A program made the position numbers and the translations under genes. The notes under the pieces are model-generated. The model made no database searches and was not told where the DNA came from. It saw only the letters and a list, made by a program, of their open reading frames with translations. This document shows positions 1-6,466 of a DNA stretch of 16,784 nucleotides, one piece after another. The DNA comes from Candidatus Altimarinota bacterium (GTDB taxonomy: Bacteria > Patescibacteriota > Gracilibacteria > UBA4473), in NCBI GenBank assembly GCA_020629095.1, contig JAHDDZ010000013.1, positions 1-16,784 on the forward strand, written 5' to 3'. The stretch's first letter is position 1; every line of letters begins with the position of its first letter.

Positions 1-61
1 AGGAATCGAACCCACACCAAGGGCTTTGGAGACCCTTGTACTACCATTATACTATACGCCT
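1..61 (-). tRNA. tRNA-Trp (anticodon CCA), 3' end cut by window edge
   Basis: Read on the minus strand from position 61 the sequence folds as a tRNA: acceptor 5' strand AGGCGTA, D arm GTAT/GTAC with loop AATGGTA, anticodon stem AGGGT/GCCCT closing the loop CTCCAAA (anticodon CCA, tryptophan), a 4-nt variable loop, and a T arm beginning GTGGG with loop TTCGATT. The 3' acceptor strand lies left of the window, so whether CCA is encoded cannot be seen. It follows mraY on the same strand after 40 nt and has its own promoter. Confidence 0.93.
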
Positions 62-72
62 GTGCGAAACAA

Positions 73-100
73 ATAGTAGCGATAATTCCTTGCTGGTCAA
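73..100 (-). promoter_or_regulatory. Promoter of tRNA-Trp
   Basis: On the minus strand TTGACC (100-95) and TACTAT (78-73) are separated by 16 bp, a sigma70-like pair. The expected transcription start is near 66, a few bases before the tRNA 5' end at 61. The -35 box lies directly beside the mraY stop codon, so the tRNA need not depend on mraY read-through. Called by eye only. Confidence 0.5.
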
Positions 101-101
101 G

Positions 102-1208
102 CTAGAGAATAAGCGCATTTGCGCCAGCGCCCAAAACCCCCAGCAACAGCCCAGCCGCTCCGGCAATGGCTCCGAGGATCCAAAACCGCATAACGATTTG
201 GGTTTCGGACCATCCCTTTGCTTCAAAATGATGATGCAGCGGAGCAATTAAAAAGAGTTTTCGCTTTAAGAATTTCTTCCAAAACAACTGCAAAACAATG
301 CTGATGGTCTCTAAAATGAAGATGCCACCAACCAAAGCCAAGATCACTAAACTGTCGGTCATAAGGGCTATAACCCCCAGCGTGGCGCCCAACGCGAGGC
401 TGCCAGTATCGCCCATATAGATCTTGGCGGGGGGCACATTAAACCACAGAAACGCCACCAAAACCGCTACTATTACAAAGCAAAATGCCGCCAAAATGGG
501 CTGCACTTTAAAGTAGGCAATTGCCCCAAAGACCGCGTAAGCAATGGCTAAAAGCCCTCCTGCAAGGCCGTCTAGGCCGTCTGTGAAATTAACCGCGTTG
601 GCCGTTCCGACAACGGTGAAAACCGTCAAAGCAGCGTAGCCTGCAACTCCGATTGCGAGGTCTCCCCACCCCGAAATATGCACCGTGTCGCGCCCAAGTT
701 TCATGGTGAACCACCACGCAGCCAGCACCCCAAAGGCAATAAGAGTCCAGAGCTTTACCCGTGCAGAAAGCCCCTTTTGGGCGCTTTTTTCAGTGATGTT
801 TAGGTAGTCATCGATAACCCCCAACACGCCAACCGCAAAGAGCGTGAAGATTGGCAGATAGGTCTCTCCGCGGCTAAGCAGCCCCGTTGGAAGCCAGTTC
901 TCTTGCACGTTTAAAATACCACTGCTGATGACCCCCGTTTTGCTCAGCACCCAGGTCAGCAGCACTGTGACGCCAATGGCTACCAACATGACCACACCCC
1001 CCATGGTCGGGGTTCCACACTTGTGCGCGTGCAGCTTGGTAAACATCGGGCTGGCCTTTCCGGTTACGTCCTCTGTTCTGATCTTTTGTGTGAGTTTTAG
1101 ATCTTGCACCCAACGGATAAAAAATGGGTAAACCCAAAGCGCAAAAAGGAACGCAAGGCCGCTGCAAAGCCCGAGGAACAGCAAGTTTTCGATATGCAGT
1201 TCTTTCAT
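102..1208 (-). CDS. mraY: Phospho-N-acetylmuramoyl-pentapeptide-transferase MraY
   Basis: MraY transfers phospho-MurNAc-pentapeptide from UDP to undecaprenyl phosphate, making lipid I at the inner face of the membrane in peptidoglycan synthesis. At 368 aa it is full length (E. coli about 360) and has many hydrophobic segments. Family motifs visible: PTMGG (67-71), the Asp pair in GVIDDYLN (D133, D134), NFTDGLDGLAGG (207-218), MGDTGS with D267, and the cytoplasmic HHHFEAKGW loop (325-333) typical of MraY rather than WecA/TagO relatives. Its ATG overlaps the stop of the upstream ligase-like gene as ATGA, so translation is probably coupled. A complete MraY implies this cell makes its own lipid-linked wall precursor. 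No other mur gene is in the window. Confidence 0.97.
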   Translation of the reverse strand: MKELHIENLLFLGLCSGLAFLFALWVYPFFIRWVQDLKLTQKIRTEDVTGKASPMFTKLHAHKCGTPTMGGVVMLVAIGVTVLLTWVLSKTGVISSGILNVQENWLPTGLLSRGETYLPIFTLFAVGVLGVIDDYLNITEKSAQKGLSARVKLWTLIAFGVLAAWWFTMKLGRDTVHISGWGDLAIGVAGYAALTVFTVVGTANAVNFTDGLDGLAGGLLAIAYAVFGAIAYFKVQPILAAFCFVIVAVLVAFLWFNVPPAKIYMGDTGSLALGATLGVIALMTDSLVILALVGGIFILETISIVLQLFWKKFLKRKLFLIAPLHHHFEAKGWSETQIVMRFWILGAIAGAAGLLLGVLGAGANALIL

Positions 1209-2371
1209 CGAGGCGCATTATGCACACTCGACGCACCCAGCGCAAGCCCAAAACAGATCGCCACTGGCGCCATGTCAAACAACGTTGCCAGCTGCACAGT
1301 GGCCAAAACAGTTACAAAAAGCCCCCAGTGCCGATATTGCGTGTGCTGAAACAAAACCCAAAACAGCCACACAAAACACCCAAAGCCGATGATTCCTGTT
1401 TGTGCCAGCACGTCTATAAAAACATTTTCAGCAATGGGCGCCACGTCTGACCCGACTGTTGACAAGTTGTAGGCCCGCGCTGCTGGGCCATATTCTCCGA
1501 TTTCGCCCAACCACCAGTTGCCCTCAAACCACTGCTGCAGCACCTCTATCGGGCGTGAAAAGTGGTCTGATGTACCCGCACGCGCCAGCAGTTTTTTGCC
1601 AAAAAAAAGCAAAAAACCAATTCCCCCAACCCCCAAAATACCACCAGCCTTCCATTGTTTTTCAGTGCTGAGGGCCTGCAAAAAGTGCCATGCTAACACA
1701 ATAACAGCGCCCCCCAACGCGCCCCTACTGGCACTCAGCCAAATGCCAAAGAGCAACAAAACTGAAACCAGCCACTTCCATTTTTCGGTTTTTTGCAATG
1801 CAGCCCACAGCCCCAACAGCGCCAAATGCCCGTAGGCAACAGGGCCGCTAGATAGTCCTTGCAGGCGCGGTAGCCCATTTATTTCATGATATAGCGGAAT
1901 AGCTTGCCCAGGAACCCAGCTGCTGATGGTGGTGCTGTACCAGCTTTGTAACACTTCGTAGCCTCCCAAAAAGTGCCCCCACAAACCAAAAATCGTGGAC
2001 GCCACTGCACCGATAATCAGCCCATTTTGTATGTGTTTTGTGTCAGGTCGCAGCCACCAAACAAGCCCCAGCACAAGTGGAAACAAAGCCAAGTACCGCG
2101 CAGCCGTGAGGGCTCGAAAAACCTCTGGCGAAAACAAAACAGCAACCCCGCACACACACCCAAATGCCCCAATGGGCAGGAGTTTTTGCCACCCACCAGC
2201 TGGTTTTTGGGTCAAAGCAAACCCACACAAAACGACCAAAATGAGCTCCTTCCACCAGCGAAAAACATCTGGGAAGAAAACTGAAATGCCCCCGTGTAGA
2301 AAAACACCAGCTGCCAAAAACCCAAAAATGAGGTTGACAATGGCTGATTTTTTTATAGTCTGACGCGGCAT
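1205..2371 (-). CDS. O-antigen ligase / Wzy-polymerase-like membrane protein
   Basis: A 388-aa polytopic membrane protein with about ten hydrophobic segments. Motifs recall the Wzy_C / O-antigen ligase (WaaL-like) superfamily: RLQGLSSGPVAYGHLA (169-184), SASRGALGG (213-221), a polar loop around 262-312, and ENVFIDVLAQTGIIGFG (315-331), like the usual 'HN.yl..l.e.G..G' signature. Such proteins transfer or polymerise undecaprenyl-linked glycans outside the membrane; the substrate here cannot be read from sequence. ATGA overlap with mraY suggests one transcription and translation unit of lipid-carrier functions. No Shine-Dalgarno is visible before the ATG. A CATAAT box at 2384-2379 (minus) would start the mRNA almost at the ATG, so it may be leaderless. 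The coding strand is rich in G and T, with several homopolymer runs. Family fairly sure, activity unknown. Confidence 0.75.
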   Translation of the reverse strand: MPRQTIKKSAIVNLIFGFLAAGVFLHGGISVFFPDVFRWWKELILVVLCGFALTQKPAGGWQKLLPIGAFGCVCGVAVLFSPEVFRALTAARYLALFPLVLGLVWWLRPDTKHIQNGLIIGAVASTIFGLWGHFLGGYEVLQSWYSTTISSWVPGQAIPLYHEINGLPRLQGLSSGPVAYGHLALLGLWAALQKTEKWKWLVSVLLLFGIWLSASRGALGGAVIVLAWHFLQALSTEKQWKAGGILGVGGIGFLLFFGKKLLARAGTSDHFSRPIEVLQQWFEGNWWLGEIGEYGPAARAYNLSTVGSDVAPIAENVFIDVLAQTGIIGFGCFVWLFWVLFQHTQYRHWGLFVTVLATVQLATLFDMAPVAICFGLALGASSVHNAPR

Positions 2372-2384
2372 AAGAAAGATTATG
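2334..2384. promoter_or_regulatory. Divergent promoter zone between ligase-like gene and rpmE
   Basis: The two start codons (2371 minus, 2382 plus) are only 10 bp apart, so each promoter must lie inside the other gene. On plus, TTGACA (2334-2339) precedes TATAGT (2354-2359), but the 14-bp spacer is shorter than normal. On minus, CATAAT (2384-2379) is a good -10 with no convincing -35. The predicted RNAs would overlap at their 5' ends. Tentative. Confidence 0.3.
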
Positions 2385-2630
2385 AAACAAGGAATTCACC
2401 CAGAATCGCACCCAGTCATCTTTCGTGACGCAAGCGCCAAAAAGGACTTCGTCATGTATTCTACACAAACCAGTGAAGAAACGGAAGAAATTAATGGGGT
2501 AAAGCATTTCGTCATCCGTCTGGATGTGAGTTCTGCCAGCCACCCGTTCTTTACGGGAAAACAAAACCTAGTCGATACTTCTGGTCGAGTAGAGAAGTTT
2601 CGAGCAAAAATGGCTGCTGCTAAAAAATAA
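2382..2630 (+). CDS. rpmE2: 50S ribosomal protein L31, type B (zinc-free)
   Basis: L31 bridges the ribosomal subunits. This 82-aa protein has the type B pattern: start MKQGIHPE, an extended middle (EINGVKHFVIRLDVSS) and the conserved SHPFFTGK. It has no cysteine, so it lacks the CxxC zinc site of type A L31; in many bacteria type B is the zinc-limitation paralogue, while here it may be the only copy. AAGAAAG just upstream is at best a weak ribosome-binding site. It heads the plus-strand cluster rpmE-rpmF-nusB-rnc-pabB-phr, 51 bp before rpmF. Confidence 0.93.
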   Translation: MKQGIHPESHPVIFRDASAKKDFVMYSTQTSEETEEINGVKHFVIRLDVSSASHPFFTGKQNLVDTSGRVEKFRAKMAAAKK

Positions 2631-2637
2631 ATATATC

Positions 2638-2650
2638 GAGGCGATGCCTC
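2638..2650 (+). other. Small hairpin between rpmE and rpmF
   Basis: GAGGC (2638-2642) and GCCTC (2646-2650) form a perfect 5-bp stem with a GAT loop eight nt after the rpmE stop. No T run follows, so it is not a standard intrinsic terminator. It might limit read-through or protect the rpmE 3' end. Such a short stem can also occur by chance. Confidence 0.35.
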
Positions 2651-2681
2651 AAACCAGTGCCAATTCTGATAACTCTGCACC

Positions 2682-2921
2682 ATGTCTAAGAAGCCCGTAC
2701 CGTCCAAGAAACAAGCCAAATCGTCTACTCGTAGTCGGTGGGCTGCGTATGTGCGAAAAGCTCGAGTGCGGATGACAAACAGCCTGACTATCGTAAAAGA
2801 CGAAGACGGCACTGCACGACTGGCCCACCACGTGAACCCAACCACGGGAAAATATAAAGGGCGACAAGTTCTGAAGGCGAAGAAAGACATGGGGACAATT
2901 GTGACCGAAGTGGAAGCATAG
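2682..2921 (+). CDS. rpmF: 50S ribosomal protein L32
   Basis: L32 is a small structural protein of the large subunit. The 79-aa product has the basic N-terminus with VPSKKQAKSSTRSRW (the usual VPKRKTSKSRRDKRRA-like stretch) and the core HHVNPTTGKYKGRQVL, matching the L32 signature around H.vCp.CG.YkGRqV. The four zinc-binding cysteines of the classical form are all absent. The C-terminal tail (KAKKDMGTIVTEVEA) is longer than in many L32. No clear Shine-Dalgarno precedes the ATG. The stop is 6 nt before the ATG proposed for nusB, in keeping with an operon. Confidence 0.9.
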   Translation: MSKKPVPSKKQAKSSTRSRWAAYVRKARVRMTNSLTIVKDEDGTARLAHHVNPTTGKYKGRQVLKAKKDMGTIVTEVEA

Positions 2922-2927
2922 TCGCTA

Positions 2928-3343
2928 ATGAAAAAATAACCGATAAGAGATCTCGACGATCGAGCCGAGTAGTTGCTGTGCAGTCACTCTTTATTTTTAT
3001 AGAACGCCAAAAAGGCAGCCCAAAAGAGCTCGTGCAATATGTCTGTGAAAATGATGAGAAACCGCTTGATGCGTTTGCCTTGCTATTGGTTGAAGCCGCG
3101 ATGGAGAACCTGCCAAAGCTGAATGTGGTGCTGCGGGCTTATGCAAACCAAACAAAATATGAAAAGATGGCGCCGATAAACAAGGCGCTTTTGCTGCTCG
3201 GCATGACCGAGATAAAATACTTCGCGACGCCGCCGGTTGTGGTCATAAATGAATATGTCGAAATAGCCAAAGTGCTGGGCGAGGAAACGTCTGCTGGGTT
3301 TGTAAATGGGGTGCTCGATGCATTTCAACGCAACTTGTCATGA
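2928..3343 (+). CDS. nusB: Transcription antitermination factor NusB, apparent frameshift near the start
   Basis: NusB binds boxA RNA together with S10 (NusE) and supports rRNA antitermination. The long open frame (from GTG 2978) shows the NusB core, including a segment like iLRLg.yEi (KALLLLGMTEIKYF), VVINEYVEIAKVLG and GFVNGVLDAF. The same frame stays open upstream and encodes KRSRRSSRVVAVQSLF, matching the NusB arginine-rich N-terminus (RRRARECAVQALY in E. coli), but it has no usual start codon. An ATG at 2928, with GGAAG at 2912-2916 and 6 nt after rpmF, reads ATG-AAA-AAA-TAA. One extra A in its A6 run, or a -1 slip, gives MKKITDKRSRRSSR in frame. So either an assembly error, transcript slippage or programmed shift joins them, or a GTG 2978 start makes a shortened NusB. 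ATGA overlap with rnc. Confidence 0.85.
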
Positions 3344-4041
3344 ATGAAGAATATGCTGAACTACTCAAAATACTGGGTGTCTGGATGTCTGATACGACCC
3401 TGCTGAAGCGGGCTTTTACGCATCGATCTTTTGTACACGAGGGCATTGAGGACAAGCACAACGAGCGACTTGAATTTTTGGGCGACGCGGTGCTGGAGCT
3501 CATTGTGACAGAGTATTTATATCACCAATTTCCTGACAAGCGCGAAGGTGAAATGACCAACTACCGCAGCTCATTGGTCTGCAAAGAGGCGTTGGCCGGT
3601 ATGGGTGAAAAGCTAGAAATCGGAAAATATTTACGAATGAGTAAGGGCGAAAAAAACAGTGGTGGAGCGGAAAAAGCATATATTTTAGCAAATGCGATTG
3701 AAGCACTGATCGGGGCTCTTTTCTTGGGGCTTGGGTTTGGAAAAGCCCGGGCCGTAGTGGAGCAGCACCTGCTGCCAGAGCTTGAGCAAATCATCGCAGA
3801 GGGGCGCCACCTCGACGCAAAATCGCAAGTGCAAGAGATCATTCAGGCACAGTTTGGTGTCACCCCGGAGTATGAATTACTAGAGGAAAAAGGTATGGAT
3901 CATGAAAAACTATTTTCATTTGCGGTGCTGATCGATGGCAAAAAAATTGGCACGGGCGAGGGCGGATCGAAAAAACGAGCACAGATTGCAGCAGCGCAAA
4001 ATGCGCTTGATAATGCGCAAAAATGGCAAAAGACGCAGTAG
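3340..4041 (+). CDS. rnc: Ribonuclease III
   Basis: RNase III cleaves double-stranded RNA and matures rRNA, fitting its place after nusB (ATGA overlap). Length 233 aa is normal. The catalytic domain has the signature NERLEFLGD (41-49, with E42, E45 and D49), then REGEMTNYRSSLV (68-80) and ANAIEALIGALFLG (117-130). The double-stranded RNA-binding domain covers about 157-228 and ends in the typical GEGGSKKRAQIAAAQNAL. Oddity: the position of E. coli D114 is Asn (N118) although E121 (E. coli E117) is kept. Its last 19 nt overlap pabB. Confidence 0.96.
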   Translation: MNEEYAELLKILGVWMSDTTLLKRAFTHRSFVHEGIEDKHNERLEFLGDAVLELIVTEYLYHQFPDKREGEMTNYRSSLVCKEALAGMGEKLEIGKYLRMSKGEKNSGGAEKAYILANAIEALIGALFLGLGFGKARAVVEQHLLPELEQIIAEGRHLDAKSQVQEIIQAQFGVTPEYELLEEKGMDHEKLFSFAVLIDGKKIGTGEGGSKKRAQIAAAQNALDNAQKWQKTQ

Positions 4042-5090
4042 CTAATTTGGCTGCATATTTGCAATGGGTAAGCGCCGTTTTGAGCTCCGGGGAGGGCGTT
4101 TTTTGGATTGATAAAAATGGATGGAAAGCCGGAACCGGAGCTATGAATTCAACTCATTTTGGTGCAAAAAACAGCTTTTTTTGGACAGATTTCACTGGTG
4201 AAAAAATGAATTCTGTTGCTCCAGAATTTTTGTTTGATACCAAAAAACCTTTTCTAAATACGCCTGTCGACATCGAAAAACTTCCCAGTTTTAGACTTCA
4301 AAAACCGCTTGAAAGCTATTCAAACATAGGCAAAGAGAGGTATGAAAAGGCCGTTGTGTCTGTAAAAAATGAGGCCAAAAATGGGAACATTTGGGTGCTT
4401 AATTTGGCACAGAAACTCTCTGGTGAACTTAAAAATCCACTCTCTTTATTGCGATTTTTTGCGCACTACCTCAAGAAATATGCCCCGAAAACTGGCGGCA
4501 TTGTGTGGACAAAAAACGAAAAATTTGTCTGTATGAGCCCAGAAATATTCATCACGCAATCTGAAAAAACTCTCGAAACCTTTCCGATAAAGGGCACTGG
4601 GAGCCGAGAGTATTTGGAAAAAAATGAGAAAGAAATAGCAGAATTACGCATGGTGACTGACTTACTTCGAAATGATTTAGGGCAAATATCAACCAGTGTT
4701 TCAGCACTTTCTGAGCGCAAACTAACCCCGCGCGGAGAATTTTTCCATGCGCATTCGCACATTTCTGCGCAGCTAAAAACTGGTCAGTTGACCAAAAAAA
4801 TGTATCAAAAACTGTTGCCAGCGGGCAGTGTGAGCGGCGCCCCAAAGCGCAGTGTGTGCCAGGTGATTTCAAAATCAGAAACCGCTGAAAGGGCACTGTA
4901 TTGTGGTACATTTGGGCACTTTGAAACGCCGCAAAAAATGCAAAGTTTGCTACTCATTCGCACGCTTTTTGCAAATGGAAGCAGGTGGGAGTATGGCACT
5001 GGAGCGGGAATAACGCATTTGTCAGACCCAAAAGCTGAGTGGAAAGAAACCCTGACAAAGGCAGAAATATTGCTACAATGCAGTTCGTGA
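4023..5090 (+). CDS. pabB: Aminodeoxychorismate synthase component I (PabB-like)
   Basis: A chorismate-utilising enzyme, likely converting chorismate and ammonia (or glutamine with PabA) to 4-amino-4-deoxychorismate on the way to p-aminobenzoate and folate. Motifs in order: MSPEIF (171-176), PIKGTGSR (188-195), MVTDLLRNDLGQ (210-221), LLPAGSVSGAPK (264-275) and GAGITHLSDPKAEWKET (327-343). The lysine of PIKGT is the PabB hallmark; anthranilate synthase TrpE has PIAGT. At 355 aa it is shorter than E. coli PabB (453), mainly in the N-terminal domain. No PabA or PabC is seen nearby. The ATG lies inside the end of rnc and the last 13 nt overlap phr. The 5' half is AT-rich compared with rnc. A salicylate or isochorismate enzyme is less likely. 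Confidence 0.85.
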   Translation: MAKDAVANLAAYLQWVSAVLSSGEGVFWIDKNGWKAGTGAMNSTHFGAKNSFFWTDFTGEKMNSVAPEFLFDTKKPFLNTPVDIEKLPSFRLQKPLESYSNIGKERYEKAVVSVKNEAKNGNIWVLNLAQKLSGELKNPLSLLRFFAHYLKKYAPKTGGIVWTKNEKFVCMSPEIFITQSEKTLETFPIKGTGSREYLEKNEKEIAELRMVTDLLRNDLGQISTSVSALSERKLTPRGEFFHAHSHISAQLKTGQLTKKMYQKLLPAGSVSGAPKRSVCQVISKSETAERALYCGTFGHFETPQKMQSLLLIRTLFANGSRWEYGTGAGITHLSDPKAEWKETLTKAEILLQCSS

Positions 5091-6466
5091 AGCCCATTGT
5101 GCATCACTTCCGGCGCGACCTGAGATTAAGCGATAATACCGCTCTCGCAGCGGCGTGCGAGCGTGGATCGGTGCTGCCAGTATTCGTTTTTGATCCACAG
5201 CAAGCTGACCCAGAGCAAAATCCATACTTCAGCCACTTTGGGTTTGGGTTTTTGATAGAGGCGCTAACAAGCCTCGATAATGAACTGCGTAAATGCGGAA
5301 GCTGGCTGAGAGTCTTTGAAGGCTCTCCTAAGTCAGTTCTCTCACGCATCAAAAATGACATTTCTGCCATGTACGCCAATGGCGATGTGACCCCATTTGC
5401 ACGAGAACGAGACAAGCGAATTGCCGCTCTAGGAATAGAATATAAGGTTTTTGAGGATGTCACTTTGACCCCTGTGGGAAGTATCCTCAGCGATGCAGGA
5501 ACGCCCTATAAGGTCTATTCGGCCTTTGCCAAAAAAGCCCGCGAGGTGCCTGTGAACTACTCAAAACCAGCTCCCAAGATTATTGATACAGAGGGAAAAT
5601 TTGGTGCAATGACAATCGATCAGTACAAAACAAAAAAAGACTGGAAGCCGAATGCCAATGCGGCTTTTCGCGGAACACACGCTGAAGCAAAAGAGCGAAT
5701 TGACCGCATTTCACAGCTAAAAAACTATGCAGAAGAACGAGATATTCCGTCTGTAAATGGCACGACTGGGCTTTCGCCCTATCTAAAATTTGGGCTTGTG
5801 AGTCCGCGCGAAGCATATAATGCGGCAGCCAAAGCCCACGGAAATAGCTGTACACTGATAAATGAGCTGTATTGGCGGGACTTTTTTCATCACATCAGCT
5901 GGCATTTTCCACACGTGTTTTCGGGCAATTTTCGGCCGGAGTTTGAGGCTATAAACTGGAGCACAAATGAAGCGCACTTCACTGCTTGGAAAGAGGGCAA
6001 AACGGGTTTTCCTATAGTCGACGCTGGTATGCGCGAACTGGCCAAAACGGGGCACATGCACAACCGAGTGCGGATGATTGTCGCGAGTTTTTTGGTGAAG
6101 GATTTGCACATAAATTGGCGGCATGGCGAGCGGCATTTTGCGCAGTTTTTGATTGACTATGACCCCAGCGCAAATAACGGAAACTGGCAGTGGGCAGCGT
6201 CGACTGGATGCGACGCGCAGCCATATTTTCGAATTTTTAACCCATCGCGGCAAAGTGCCCGATTTGACCCACAGGCCGAGTACATTAAAAAGTGGGTACC
6301 CGAGTTGCGCGATTTCACACCAAAGGAAATTCACAACTGGGCTGGGAGTCTTTTAACAAACTATCAACACCCAATAGTCAACCACAAAGCGCAAGCCGCG
6401 GCGGCAAAAAAGATGTATAAAACTGCGAAGGAAAACTATGCCAACAGCCCTCTTTCGGTCAAGTAG
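5078..6466 (+). CDS. phr: Deoxyribodipyrimidine photolyase (class I-like, cryptochrome/photolyase family)
   Basis: Photolyase splits UV-induced pyrimidine dimers with blue light through FAD. The start is placed at ATG 5078 (462 aa) because the family begins immediately before the F-RRDLRLSDNTAL motif (here residues 11-23); an in-frame ATG at 5039 would add 13 unrelated residues. The N-terminal Rossmann antenna domain is followed by the FAD domain: GLSPYLKFGLVSPREAY (231-247), WKEGKTGFPIVDAGMREL (304-321), HMHNRVRM (326-333) and NNGNWQWAASTGCDAQPYF (366-384). The electron-transfer Trp triad of E. coli (W306, W359, W382) is present as W294, W347 and W370. It is translationally linked to pabB by overlap. 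The 3' end overlaps the convergent flavoprotein gene by 31 bp with no terminator between. Confidence 0.95.
   Translation: MQFVKPIVHHFRRDLRLSDNTALAAACERGSVLPVFVFDPQQADPEQNPYFSHFGFGFLIEALTSLDNELRKCGSWLRVFEGSPKSVLSRIKNDISAMYANGDVTPFARERDKRIAALGIEYKVFEDVTLTPVGSILSDAGTPYKVYSAFAKKAREVPVNYSKPAPKIIDTEGKFGAMTIDQYKTKKDWKPNANAAFRGTHAEAKERIDRISQLKNYAEERDIPSVNGTTGLSPYLKFGLVSPREAYNAAAKAHGNSCTLINELYWRDFFHHISWHFPHVFSGNFRPEFEAINWSTNEAHFTAWKEGKTGFPIVDAGMRELAKTGHMHNRVRMIVASFLVKDLHINWRHGERHFAQFLIDYDPSANNGNWQWAASTGCDAQPYFRIFNPSRQSARFDPQAEYIKKWVPELRDFTPKEIHNWAGSLLTNYQHPIVNHKAQAAAAKKMYKTAKENYANSPLSVK

Noticed and set aside
1596..1625. A-rich runs that might be a frameshift site in the ligase-like gene
   Set aside because: The frame is continuous through them and the family motifs on both sides are in the same frame.
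1592..2320. Long plus-strand open frames opposite the ligase-like gene
   Set aside because: They are lysine/proline-rich low-complexity translations of an A/C-rich strand and lack any family motif, while the minus strand encodes a coherent membrane protein.
1205..3343. UGA read as glycine, as in Gracilibacteria
   Set aside because: TGA ends genes at the expected places in ATGA overlaps, and no recognised gene needs a TGA read through.
5039..5077. Earlier in-frame ATG for the photolyase
   Set aside because: The 13 extra residues (MERNPDKGRNIAT) lie inside pabB and do not resemble the family's N-terminus, which starts just before the RRDLRL motif.
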